Assembly: GCA_009599575.1 (NCBI GenBank)
Contig: VWND01000023.1
Location: 174,501 to 238,500 of the forward strand
Direction of reading: 5' to 3'
DNA from: Blumeriella jaapii
Lineage: Eukaryota; Ascomycota; Leotiomycetes; Helotiales; Drepanopezizaceae
Length of the DNA: 64,000 nt
In this document: positions 51,756-62,330 of the stretch, in pieces
Layout: each line of letters begins with the position of its first letter
Position numbering within the stretch: position 1 is the stretch's first letter
Made by a program: the position numbers and the translations under genes
Notes under the pieces: model-generated
What the model was told of the DNA's origin: nothing
Seen by the model: the letters and a program-made list of their open reading frames with translations, nothing else
The model's database searches: none

Positions 51756-54602
51756 CTACCTCTTCCCACCCTTCTGTCCCTTCCCTGCTGGCCTCGCATT
51801 CTTCGCCTTCTTCCGCTCCGCCAACTGCCTCTCCTTGTGGATGTCGCCCGAGCTCTTGATCTCGTTCTTCCCGCCCCCATCCTTGAACGCACCGATCCTC
51901 TTCTCCTTGGCCTCGGCCACCCTCTTCTTCCGCACGTGGAAGTCGTCGCGGTAGCGATCTGCCTCCTTGGGCGCTTTCTCCTGTTTGTGCTTATACCGCG
52001 TGCCAAAACCTCTTCCCACACCGCCAGCGACGCCAGCGCCTTCGCGCTCTGCTTCGCCCGTGCGTGGCAAGCGGTCGACTTTATGCGCTTTGCGCCACCT
52101 ATCGAACCGCCCACTCTGGAAACTCGCGGCAATTTTCTGACCGCTCTCGCCGCGAATCATCTTTTTGCCCTTCGATCCATCCTCGTCATTGGCGCGGGCC
52201 ACGTATTTGCTATTCTTTTTGTCCCAACGCATGCCCTTTGCTCGCGCAGGTTCGGCAAAGCTCTTTGCGCCGTCGTCGTTGGCGAGATCCATCGTCACAC
52301 CTCGCGCTGCTTCGACGAAGTTGGAATTTTGGGATGCCGTGTTGTAGGAGCCCGAGTGCACGCCATAACCGCGCTCTTCAGCTACGTTGAGGCTCTTGGG
52401 CGTGTAGGACATGAAGTTCTCCGCGTCCTTGTAGGAGAGTGTACGGCCTTTGCCTTTTTGGGAGGATTTGGAGAAGGTAAGCTCCAAATCGGCTTCGTCG
52501 GCTTCGGAAATATCGTCGTCGCCACCACCGGTTACTATGACCTCCATCTCATCGTCCTCATCATCCAATTTATCTGGTTGTACTGCAACGTCGAATGTTT
52601 GGGAACCGTCCATGTCGATGTCTGCGGTTGCCTCAGCCTTCGCGGTCAATCTCTCAGCCTCCTCTTTCTGTCGTCTTGGGATGATTTTTTCTCTTCGGTT
52701 TCTCATCATCTCGGCTGCTTCGCCATGTCCCGCTTTGCCTTTAGTTCCGATCTCGAAGACTGTTTCTGCTGGTCGAAAACCACTGATGCGTGCAAGCATA
52801 TCGATCCGGGCTTGCTCCGTCGAAGTCGTCTCACTCTTAAATAGAGGATGCAGTTGCATCCATCCCTTCGATGCTACTACTTCTTTTGCTCTGTTCGCAC
52901 TTTCGCTTGAAGCAGAGTTCCTCGTCCTGATGTAGAGCTTCTCTCCCTTCGCAGCAACGCCTCGCAAAGCATTGAGGTCATCGTCGTCTCCCAACAATTT
53001 GGTGATCCATTCTGAAGTAGCCTCAAGCTTGTCACGGAACAAAGCTCCTACAATTACATCCTCCGTGTAGTTCGGCGAGTCTCCACTATCTTCACCCAGT
53101 AATAACCTCTTGCCGAGAAACAACTGCAAGTCTAGAAGATACGGCGCATCTGTATCCCTTACAAGACTATAGGACCAACCTCGCTTTCCAGCTCTTGCCG
53201 TACGACCGACGCGATGAACGAAAATCTTCGGCTGGGGTGGAAAGTCGTAATTGATGACGTTGGCCAAGACCGGAATATCAATACCTCTAGCAGCAACATC
53301 AGTCACCACCAAGATATTAGTCTTGCCCGTTCTGAAATCCTCAACTTGTTGGTTTCGTGCTGTCTGATCCAGAGATCCATAAGCGTGGGAGACGGCAAAC
53401 CCAGAAAGACGTAGAAGTGATGCGATGTAATCGACATGATGCTTCGTAGCTGCAAAAATGATCGTCGAGTGCTCTGTAGGCTTCTGCCTCATGCTGGGTC
53501 CATCTCGCTTTCGCTTTTTGCTGTTCAATTCTTCAGCTGCTTTTACGGCGGCCTCGGGCAATCCCGTAGGCATCTTGATCAAATCGTTCAAGATATGAAG
53601 CAAAGCACCTTCCTTCTCGGCACTTTTGACGCTGAAAAATGCGCTCTCGAGATCCGGAGAGACTTTGCTTTCGGCGTCCAAACGAACCAGACTGGGCTCC
53701 TGCAAACCGGCTCTCGCAAATTCTACCAATGACTTGGGCAGGGTGGCGGAGAAAAGAAGTGTCTGTCTCGATGTCGGTAGGGCGTGAAGGATTTCAGTAA
53801 GCTGAGCAGCAAAACCCATTTCGAAAAGTCGATCGGCTTCGTCGAACACCACATACTTGACAGACGACAAATCCAAAGACATTTCAACCTTCAGGTGCAA
53901 AAAACGACCGGGGGTAGCAATGACAATGTCTGGGTTGCCAGCCATAAATCCGAACTGCTCCTCCAAACTGTCGCCTCCTACCAGCAAGACGCATTTGAGA
54001 TCCGTGCCTCTGCTGAATTCCTTAACAACCTTCAATGTTTGTAGTGCCAATTCTCGAGACGGTGACATAATGATAGCCCTAGCTCCTACTTTCACACTAT
54101 GCGACTTCAACTTCTCAATCATGGGAATTACGAAAGCGGCGGTCTTTCCGGAACCAGTTCGAGCCATACCCACAACATCTTGGTGGTCGAGGACGAGGGG
54201 AATAGTCTTTCGCTGAATAGGTGTAGGTACAGAAAATCCTTTTCTGCTAATGGCTTTGAGCAGATGGGGGTTCAAGCCTGTGAACGATTAGAAGCCGTCT
54301 TGTGCCAGATGCAGGATATTCTCACCCATTGCTTGAAACCCCCCGCCCTTCTTGACGCTTTTCCCCTTGAGGTTTGAAGCTTTGCGATTCGAAGCAGCTT
54401 GCTTCGCCGCAATGAACGCCTCGTCTCCTTCGCCATCACTCCCCAGATCTAAGATCCCGCTTGCATCGAGCGTTCCTAAATCCTTGCTGCTTGGGAGCGC
54501 AAAATCCTCGCCGTCGCTGGGCCCGTCATCTTGAAACAACGACTTCGTGATATCGAACTCGTTTTCCGAGACCGCAGGGGAAGAAGCGCGGTGAGGCATC
54601 AT
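51756..54602 (-). CDS. dbp10: DEAD-box RNA helicase Dbp10/DDX54
   Basis: Nucleolar helicase for 60S ribosomal subunit assembly. Exons 54326-54602 and 51756-54277, with a 48-bp intron, give 932 residues; ATG 54599 is an alternative. The acidic N-terminus is followed by the Q motif ([14 protein letters not shown]), motif I ARTGSGKT, Ia PSRELALQ, Ib [27 protein letters not shown] and [10 protein letters not shown]. The [20 protein letters not shown] stretch between the RecA lobes and the C-terminal DBP10-type domain ([14 protein letters not shown]) separate it from other DEAD-box proteins. The tail is basic ([29 protein letters not shown]). Confidence 0.96.
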
Positions 54603-55635
54603 GTTAGAAGCCGGCTTCGTCGACGTGAAGTGGGTTGTCGATTTGCCTTATCGGTTGGTTGACTGTGCGCCTACTTTTTTTCTCTCATCTCAACATCCAC
54701 CGACGCTAAATATTTTAGCTCATAACCTTAATTCTGCCAGTCTTCACCGACACCGATACGACTTTCGACCCAACCAGACGACCACCAGGACGACGTTTCG
54801 ACCTCCGATTGACATTCTTCATATAAGCTGCTCAACACCAAGTCAAGTTAGGGAAAAGTGGAATCGGGGCGCAAAGTGCTCAACTGCCATCTACCAACTA
54901 TGATTTCTACCGAACCTGCTCTCGTTCATTGCTTTGGATGTATGAAGATCTAATACAATCATCCTATCTCCCTATCTGTGTTTGTGTTTCTTTTAGTCTT
55001 TTAAACGAACCAACATGCCGTCTTGACTCTTCCTAGTGCCTACCATTGGATCATAGTAGTAGTACATAGTAGTAGTATTGATTTACGTCTAGCGGAGTGC
55101 AGCCGATAGGCTGCCTTCCTAGGACCTCCCAGGGGGTACGGAGACGTGCTAAGCTAAGGATTTAAATACAAAGTACGACCCCGAAAGCAATTCGTGTTGG
55201 TACAGCTACTGCTACTGTCGACTACGCTCTTCGCCGCCTTTTGCGATGGTCCGTCAGTAAAAAGTATGAGCGTAAAGCTGAGGGTAAAGCTCAAGGAATG
55301 TGCATACGGCACCGACCACAAATGTGCTCTGTCAATCGCGTGCAAACGCAGCGTGGTATGGCCAATAGGCCGAACAGAAAGAAAAAGAAAAGCTGAATCT
55401 AATAGCCCAAGTCCAGAAACCGGAAGATAGGTAAAATCAGGCTTGCGCCTCCCAAGATAGAAAAACACCCGTTACACAAGTGTGCATGATAATGTTCGCT
55501 CCGCCGTAATGTCGTACCATTGGATCATATGAAGACGCCGACAAGCAGTATCTCCTCCGCCAACTCCTTCACCCAAGTGGCTTCTTGTGATCGTTCAAAT
55601 GACAGGTAGTTGGTTGTATTGAAGATAGGGAAACC
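54603..55635. other. Intergenic, no gene seen
   Basis: About 1 kb between the dbp10 5' end and the phosphatase 3' end. Short repeats of TAGTAGTAC near 55050-55075. Nothing recognised. Confidence 0.55.
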
Positions 55636-56890
55636 CTATGTGAAAGGAAGGCAACTCAGAAGCTCCGATAATCTGTGCAGTACTTCCTCCTGAGCATCTT
55701 TGTCGGCATCCAGCTTGTTTCTGTTGCCGACACTGATGCTAACATAGCAGCCATCAGTGCCCACAACAGTCCTTGCTAGCGGCAAACGCTCACTACCGCA
55801 GCTAGCAACATCCGGCGGATCAACGAACGGGATAGCAGGATATATCCGGCTCAAGACGTACTTGACGCTTTTGTAATCGTCGCATCTCCCCGATTCGACA
55901 GACGGAAAATTGACATTGAGCCAAATACCCGCAGGCAAGTAGGGCTTTGCGGTTCCTACCAGGGTTTCGATGATGTTGACTGCGTATTGTGCGTATAACT
56001 CGGAGTAGTGGGGTACGGGCCAGACATCCCACGCTGTTTGGGAGCCACTTCGACCGTGGAACGCGATCGCCGGGATCCCGAGGTTGGTAGCTGCAACGGC
56101 TGCACCAATCGTCCCAGAAAAAGGGACTTGGACGTCGATGTTTGCTATACGCTATTGAGCCTGTACTCTGAGAAAAAGGACGACGGCAATACGAACGACC
56201 GACATTTGGGCCCAAGACCGCTAGGTCTGGTGGTCCACCGAAGAACTTGGGAGACAGCGTTGAAATCCCATAGGATACTTTAGCTTGATCAGCTCGGTTC
56301 CTCAACGGAGGGCACTGTTTCGAGAGACATGGCACGCATACCTGCTGTCACGGGGAACGCATTGACGTAGTAGAGATGTCGATCCGAGGAATTGTATCCT
56401 ATGGCTGGGCTCGCAGGAGAGCAACTGTCGAACTCGCACCCGTGCTCCACTGGTTCTGCCGTGCCATTAAGAGACCCTGTACACGAATGAGAAACCGGTC
56501 CCTCTATGCTTCTAGGAGATCAGAGACCAACCTGATCCAGACTTGTTCAACGCGGGAGCCGAAAGTACTACGGACTCGGGTGAGTTGCGAACGACCAAAT
56601 GCCGATACAAGGTCCGAATATTGATCTCGGCCCATCCATCGTCGTTTGATAAGATGTATTTCGGCCCAGTGCTGTTGCACGAGGGCGTCACCTCTAGCAC
56701 GAATGAGAAATGTGTCTCAAGATATTTGACGACGGATATAAGAGTATGGAGCGTACATCACCGGGGCCGACATGTGTCGAAGGAGAGGAGAGTACTAACT
56801 ATCTGGTGATACTGTTATGCTCGAATCTTGCAAGGCATATGGATACAGCGATGGGATAACCCCAGCCAAACTAGCTAGGAAGGACCGCAT
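55636..56890 (-). CDS. SurE-like acid phosphatase / 5'-nucleotidase, secreted
   Basis: Metal-dependent phosphatase of the SurE family. Five exons: 56813-56890, 56532-56715, 56342-56476, 56200-56277 and 55636-56144, 327 residues. Exon 1 is a signal peptide (MRSFLASLAGVIPSLYPYAL). The metal-binding NDDG motif is in KYILSNDDGWAEINIR. Further SurE marks are VVLSAPALNKSGSGGSL, VSYGISTLSPKFFGGPPDL followed by VLGPNV, and FSGTIGAAVAATNLGIPAIAF, seen only after removal of the introns. Exon 1's donor is uncertain: GTATCA at 56812 keeps frame, while a GTTAGT 14 bp downstream does not. N-glycosylation-type sites (NST, NGT, NSS) fit a secreted enzyme. It is divergent from dbp4. Confidence 0.83.
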
Positions 56891-57170
56891 AATCGTAGCA
56901 CTCAAAGAGACCTTCTGATTTATACACAAGTTTCCCGATGATTTGATCGATTCTCTAGAAGACAATTGCTGTAGATGACAGTTCCTTATTGTTTTGAAAA
57001 CAATCCCGGAAATCGTAATTGGCTTTGGAGAGGGAAGTTGACTGGAATCCGACGCGCGCATTGGCTCGCCTTGCCCAATGATAACGGCACACCCCCAGCT
57101 ACGATAAGTTCTTTCAACCTCGAAAATTATTTTCGGTGGACGAAAGCATCCAAGCTCACCACGATAAACC
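56891..57170. promoter_or_regulatory. Divergent promoter, SurE-like gene / dbp4
   Basis: 280 bp between the two start codons. No recognised factor site or TATA box; short open frames on both strands are chance. Confidence 0.5.
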
Positions 57171-59599
57171 ATGCCTTCTCAAGCAGAGGAACGCAAGTCC
57201 AAAGCCCAGAAAACGGCCAAGAACATATCTAGAAGCCTCAAAAGAAAGCGGAATGTCGACGAGCACGAGACGTTGCGCAAAGCGATTGAGGAATTGGTGG
57301 GTTCCTCCGTTTTTGGATCCGGGCGCCAAACTGACCAGCACAGGATCCCAAGAGCGAAGTAAAAGACTTCTCCGACCTCCCCCTCTCCCAGTCGACATCC
57401 TCTGGCCTGGAAGCCTCGCATTTCAAGACTCTCACCGACATCCAATCGAAAGCCGTCCCACTTGCGCTGAAGGGAAGAGACATCTTGGGCGCTGCGAAAA
57501 CTGGGAGCGGCAAGACTCTGGCATTTTTGGTGCCGGTTCTGGAGAACCTGTACCGGCAGCAATGGACCGAAATCGACGGCTTGGGCGCGCTGATCATATC
57601 GCCGACCCGAGAACTTGCGACGCAGATTTTCCAGGTGCTGCGCAAGATTGGTCGCAACCATTCCTTCTCCGCTGGGCTCATCATTGGTGGGCGGAGTCTG
57701 CAAGAGGAACGGGAGCGATTGGGACGGATGAACATCCTCGTGTGCACGCCTGGCAGGATTTTACAGCATATGGACCAAACGGCCGACTTCGACGTGAGCC
57801 ATCTACAGATGTTGGTTCTGGACGAGGCGGATCGCATCATGGACATGGGCTTTCAAAGGGATGTGGATGCGATTGTGGAACATGTGCCGAAGCAGAGGCA
57901 GACTATGCTGTTCAGTGCGACGCAGACGAAGAAGGTCTCGGACCTGGCAAGACTGAGCTTGAGGGACCCGGAGTATGTGGCAGTACACGAAGCCGCTACA
58001 ACTGCGACGCCTACGACTTTACAGCAGTATGTGGTCATAACGCCGCTGGCCGAAAAGCTCAACACTCTTTTCAGTTTCATCAGGAATAACCTCAAGGCCA
58101 AAATCATTGTGTTCATGTCCTCTGGGAAGCAAGTCCGATTTGTCTACGAGAGCTTCCGACACATGCAACCTGGCATTCCGCTGCTGCATCTTCACGGGCG
58201 CCAGAAACAATCCGCCCGGCACGACATCACGTCAAAATTCTCGTCGTCTAAGAATTCTTGTATTTTTGCGACCGACGTCGTTGCCAGAGGTCTGGATTTC
58301 CCTGCGGTCGACTGGGTTATTCAATTAGACTGTCCCGAGGATGCCGATACATACATTCATCGAGTGGGTCGAACCGCTCGTTACGAAAGAGCTGGCAAGG
58401 CCGTGCTGTTCCTGGATCCAAGTGAGGAGGAAGGAATGCTGAAGCGACTCGAGCAAAAGAAGGTGCCTGTGCAGAAAACCAAACCTCGGCAAAAGCTTCA
58501 ACAGAGCATCCAGAACCAGCTTCAAGACATGTGCTTCAAATACCCGGAAGTCAAATACCTGGGTCAGAAAGCATTCACGAGTTACGCGAAGTCGATATAC
58601 CTGCAGAGGGACAAGGAGATCTTCAAGATTAGCGAGTATGATCTGGAAGGCTTCGCGACCAGCATGGGTCTTCCTGGAGCCCCGAAGATCAAATTCCAGA
58701 AGGGCACCGATGCGAAGAATCTCAAGAATGCGCTCAAGGGCGTGCATTTGAGTGAGGATGATAGCGAGGAGGAGGGAGAAGCGGCTCCAAAGAAGGGCGA
58801 GGTACGGACGAAGTACGACCGCATGTTCGAGCGCCGCAACCAAGATGTTCTTTCTGGCCACTACTCGAAGATGATCGCAGAGGACAATCTAGATGGGGAC
58901 GACGGTCTTCAAGACGCAGACGAGGACAACGATTTCTTGTCTGTGAAGAGAGTGGTGCCGGTCGATGACGACAGCAGCTCCGATGAGGAGGATGTCGCAG
59001 CGGCGGGACCCGCGGCCCGAGTCATCAAGGGAATTGGCAAGGAGCCGATTGTGATCGACTCCAAACGACGGGAGAAGATGTTAAAGTCCAAGAAGCAGAT
59101 GCTGAAGTTCAAGGAGAAGGGCACGAAGTTGGTGTTTGACGATGACGGCAACGCCCACCAGTTGTACGAGCTGGAAGACGAGGAAGCCTTTCGCAGACGC
59201 GGAACCGCCGAGGCGCAACGAGCGAAGTTCTTGGAAGAGGAGTCAGCGAGGGTGCGCGAGGCTGATCTCGACGACAAGCAGCTCGCGAAGCAGAAGAAGA
59301 GGGAGAAACGGGAGAAGAGAAAGGCGAGAGAGGCTGCGGCGGAACGAGCCGGGTCGGACGACGAGGCTCCCGAGCTCGTCAACGGAGACGATGGGCACGA
59401 TCCGATGGCGCTGCTGGCGTCGTTGCCCATGGCCGACGAGGACGACGCGCGTCCGGCGAAGAGGCCGAAGAAGTGGTTTGAGGACGAGTCAGGGGACGAG
59501 AAAAAGGTTGCTCAGCGGAAGGGCCGTGTCGTTGAGGCCGACGATGAGCCCGAGACGTTGGAAGACCTGGAGGCTCTTGCAGCAGGTCTCCTCACTTGA
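57171..59599 (+). CDS. dbp4: DEAD-box RNA helicase Dbp4/DDX10
   Basis: Nucleolar helicase of the U3-dependent early 18S rRNA pathway. Exons 57171-57296 and 57344-59599, with a 47-bp intron, give 793 residues. The N-terminus is basic ([13 protein letters not shown]). Motifs: [15 protein letters not shown] (Q motif region), [10 protein letters not shown], Ia PTRELATQ, Ib [25 protein letters not shown] and [10 protein letters not shown]. The DBP4-type C-terminus continues with [20 protein letters not shown], a long acidic/basic region ([31 protein letters not shown]) and ends [10 protein letters not shown]. Length and order match Dbp4 and exclude Dbp10. Confidence 0.96.
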
Positions 59600-59821
59600 C
59601 GTAAGGTGTAGCGATAGTCGTGCGTCGCAGCAGTCGAGTAGCATTGAAGAAAATCATGATACCCCTCCATCTGCCAGACGAGCCTTTGTTTACATTTGGC
59701 CCTCCGACCCCCTCCACCACCCCACACGCGGCTGCGCTACGCCGCCTTAAATGCAGCGCCGTGCGAGCCGCGTGAAACTCGACTCGAGCTGACAGCCAGC
59801 GACGGCGCCCCCGACACATGG

Positions 59822-60893
59822 ATGGCAGAGAACGAGATGCCACTGCGTGCATCAGAGGATCCGGGTGACGATGCGCCCGCCGTCCACGTCGACGACGACG
59901 GGCACCGCGAGAGCATCCTGCCCGTCTGCGCCCGGCTCGCGGCCCGCGTGAATGCCTTCCTGGCGACGGAGGCGTCGACGCCTCTCTTGAAAGCGGTCCA
60001 GGAGCAGACTCGAGTCGCGTTGGGCGTCATCAGCACAGCTCTGGAGCGATACAGGTAGGCCTCCCTTCATTCTCTCTGCGCTTCATTCTCTCTGCGCTTC
60101 ATTCTCTCTGCGCTTCATTCTCTCTGCGAGCCCAGCCCCAGTCCCCGATCCCCCTCGCTGGCACGCCAGCATACACATGTCCACAATGCTGAGTCGGCCT
60201 CGCGCCACGGCGCACACAGCCTGGACGAAATCTCGCTCTCCTACAACGGCGGCAAAGACTGCCTGGTCCTCCTGATCCTGCTCCTGTGCGCGCTGGCCTC
60301 CTACGAGAAGGGCCCGCTGCCGCGCGCGCTCGCGACGGTCTACATCGTGTCGCCGCACCCGTTCGCGGAGGTCGACGCCTTCGTCGACGAGTCCGTCCTC
60401 GACTACCGGCTCGACCTGGCGCGCTACGCCCTGCCCATGAAGCAGGCCTTCACCACGTACCTGGCGGAGCACGCGCGCGTGAAGGCCATCCTGGTCGGCA
60501 CGCGTCGGACGGATCCCCACGGCCAGCGCCTGACGCACTTCGACGAGACGGACTCGGGCTGGCCGCGCTTCACGCGCGTGCACCCGGTGATTGACTGGCA
60601 CTACGCGGAGATCTGGGCGGTACGTTGCGCGTGTGGGAGGCGGCGCCCGCCGGCCGCGGCATCCAGGCTGATTCGTCGTGCGGCAGTTCATCCGACACTT
60701 GCAGATCCCCTACTGTCCTTTGTACGACCGCGGATACACCTCTCTGGGCGGCACGACAGACACCCATCCGAACCCGGCCCTGAAGGCGGCGGCAGACGGC
60801 CCGGCGCGGGAGGGCGCGGCGCAGCCGGTGTTCAGGCCGGCCTACGAGTTGACGGAGGACCACGCCGAGCGGTTAGGAAGAGACTGGAAGTAA
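59822..60893 (+). CDS. fad1: FAD synthase (FMN adenylyltransferase), PAPS-reductase fold
   Basis: Makes FAD from FMN and ATP. Exons 59822-60054, 60220-60619 and 60687-60893 give 279 residues. The ATP-binding segment is ISLSYNGGKDCLVLL, rebuilt at the first splice. VYIVSPHPFAEVDAFVDES, ILVGTRRTDPHGQ, FTRVHPVIDWHYAEIWAFIR (spanning the second splice) and PYCPLYDRGYTSLGG are typical of Fad1. The frame is open upstream of 59822 without a sound ATG; ATG 59837 is another option. Very GC-rich. Intron 1 (165 bp) contains a 16-bp repeat. The start lies 222 bp after the dbp4 stop on the same strand. Confidence 0.93.
60066..60129. repeat. 16-bp tandem repeat, four copies, in fad1 intron 1
   Basis: Four copies of TTCATTCTCTCTGCGC starting 11 bp after the donor site of the first fad1 intron. 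The copies are perfect except for the last base of copy 4. Confidence 0.95.
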
Positions 60894-61531
60894 CGACGGC
60901 GGCTCGCATCACAATATGTATAGACTTTAGACGGCGACTGCCGCTCCTTGTAAGGGATTCCTCCGAGGCCCTTCTCTCTCTTACTCTCTACTTCCCCTGT
61001 GTGTGTGGATTTGTTTGTTTGTGACGCATGCATACTTGCTTGACCTCTTCTCTGTCGAGTCCTCGATCTCCCTTCTCCTCCTCCCTCCTCCCTCCTACCT
61101 CCCTCCCACCTCCCTCCCACCTCCCTCCCTACAGTACCTCAATTACCGTTCCCGCTCAGCCAGTCTGCGTCATCCATGTCCCTCCCTCCCTCCCTCACGT
61201 CCGTCCCCGTTTTCAGCCCAGCCCGTCGCGCGTGTATTCGATACACACGGTACAGTACAGTACATACACATTCTCTATCTCAAAGCGGTCTGTCTGTCTT
61301 AAAGCGGTATGTCTCAAAGCAGTATGTCTCAAAGCAGTCCTCTGTCTGTCTGTCTCAAAGCGGTCTGTTCTTGGCACACAGCAGCCACAGCGAGGCAGCG
61401 AGGCAGCGAGGCAGCGAGGCAGCGAGGCAGCGAGGCATTCGGCATTGGGCATTGATTGGGCTTTGGCAGATACGTACGTACTGTACGCCTTTTTTCCGTT
61501 GCGCTTGCTGTGTGGTAGGTTAGGTCAGGTC

Positions 61532-61560
61532 GGGTTAGGTTAGGTTAGGTTAGGTTAGGT
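61532..61560. repeat. TTAGG pentanucleotide run
   Basis: Five to six perfect TTAGG units (GGGTTAGGTTAGGTTAGG...), preceded by degenerate ones from 61515. It is interstitial, between two genes. It is the insect-type telomere unit, not the fungal TTAGGG, so I read it as a microsatellite. Confidence 0.85.
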
Positions 61561-61721
61561 ATTTCTCTAGGTGTGGTTGGTAGAGTATGGTATGGTGGTA
61601 GGTAGGTAGGTAGAGTACAGTAGGTAGGTAGGTACCTAGGTACAGCACAGTAGGCACAGCACAGCACAGGGACCTACTGTAGTGCATCCATCCCAAAAGC
61701 TGATTCTGGGGCTGTCCTCAT

Positions 61722-61842
61722 AATACAACAAAATACAACACAATACAATGCAATACAACACAACACAACACAACACAACACAACACAATACAATACAATA
61801 CAATACAATACAACACAATACAACACAACGCAACACAACACC
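61722..61842. repeat. CAATA/CAACA pentanucleotide microsatellite
   Basis: About 24 consecutive 5-mers alternating between CAATA and CAACA blocks, with single AATAC and CAATG variants. No other content. Confidence 0.95.
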
Positions 61843-61936
61843 CACGCAAGCAAGCAAGCATGTATGTATGTATGGAGTAGGTGTGGAGTAGGTATGGAGT
61901 AGGTGCCTACCTATCTGCAGATCTCGATCAAGAGGA

Positions 61937-61986
61937 TAGAGAGAGAGAGAGCGAGAGAGAGCGAGAGAGAGCGAGAGAGAGAGAGA
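61937..61986. repeat. GA dinucleotide microsatellite
   Basis: GA repeats interrupted every ten bases by a C (GAGAGAGAGC blocks), which shows duplication of a 10-bp unit. Confidence 0.95.
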
Positions 61987-62330
61987 TGCAATTCCCAAAA
62001 AAAAGAGGCATTTTCACAAGTCATGCATTCAAAGTTCCTCAACTCAACTACCTACCGAGGTACTGTACTCAGTAACCCGTCCTGCCGGTCTGTTCGTCTG
62101 TCTACACGCCACGGGGGTATTTCCCAAGTTTCCCATCCCACTCCAACGCCATTTCCCCAGAAGAAAAAATTTGTCCAAACGGAACACCAGATCCACAAAC
62201 ACCGGTTTCGCAGCAGAGAAACTAACAAAAGGCTAGACTCAAAAAGAGGAATTGTAAAGAAGAAACAATTCTATCATCCGCCGACGTCTGTCTATGCCAC
62301 CCCCCAATCATGATTCCTGCGATGCTTCTA

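Larger units (their letters stand above)
60894..62330. other. Gene-free block of mixed microsatellites
   Basis: 1.4 kb between convergent fad1 and the SUN gene. In order: C/T-rich tract with CTCCCTCC repeats (61075-61130), GTACAGTACAG (61249-61270), ATGTCTCAAAGCAGT repeats (61295-61370), an 8-bp GCAGCGAG run (61389-61437), TTAGG pentamers (61532-61560), TAGG tetramers (61596-61640), CAATA/CAACA pentamers (61722-61842) and a GA run (61937-61986). Frames here are shadows of repeats. Confidence 0.75.

Noticed and set aside
51837..52844. 335-codon plus-strand frame inside dbp10
   Set aside because: Antisense shadow of the helicase C-terminus.
61532..61560. Telomere or ancient telomere fusion
   Set aside because: The unit is TTAGG, not TTAGGG, the run is short, and genes continue on both sides.
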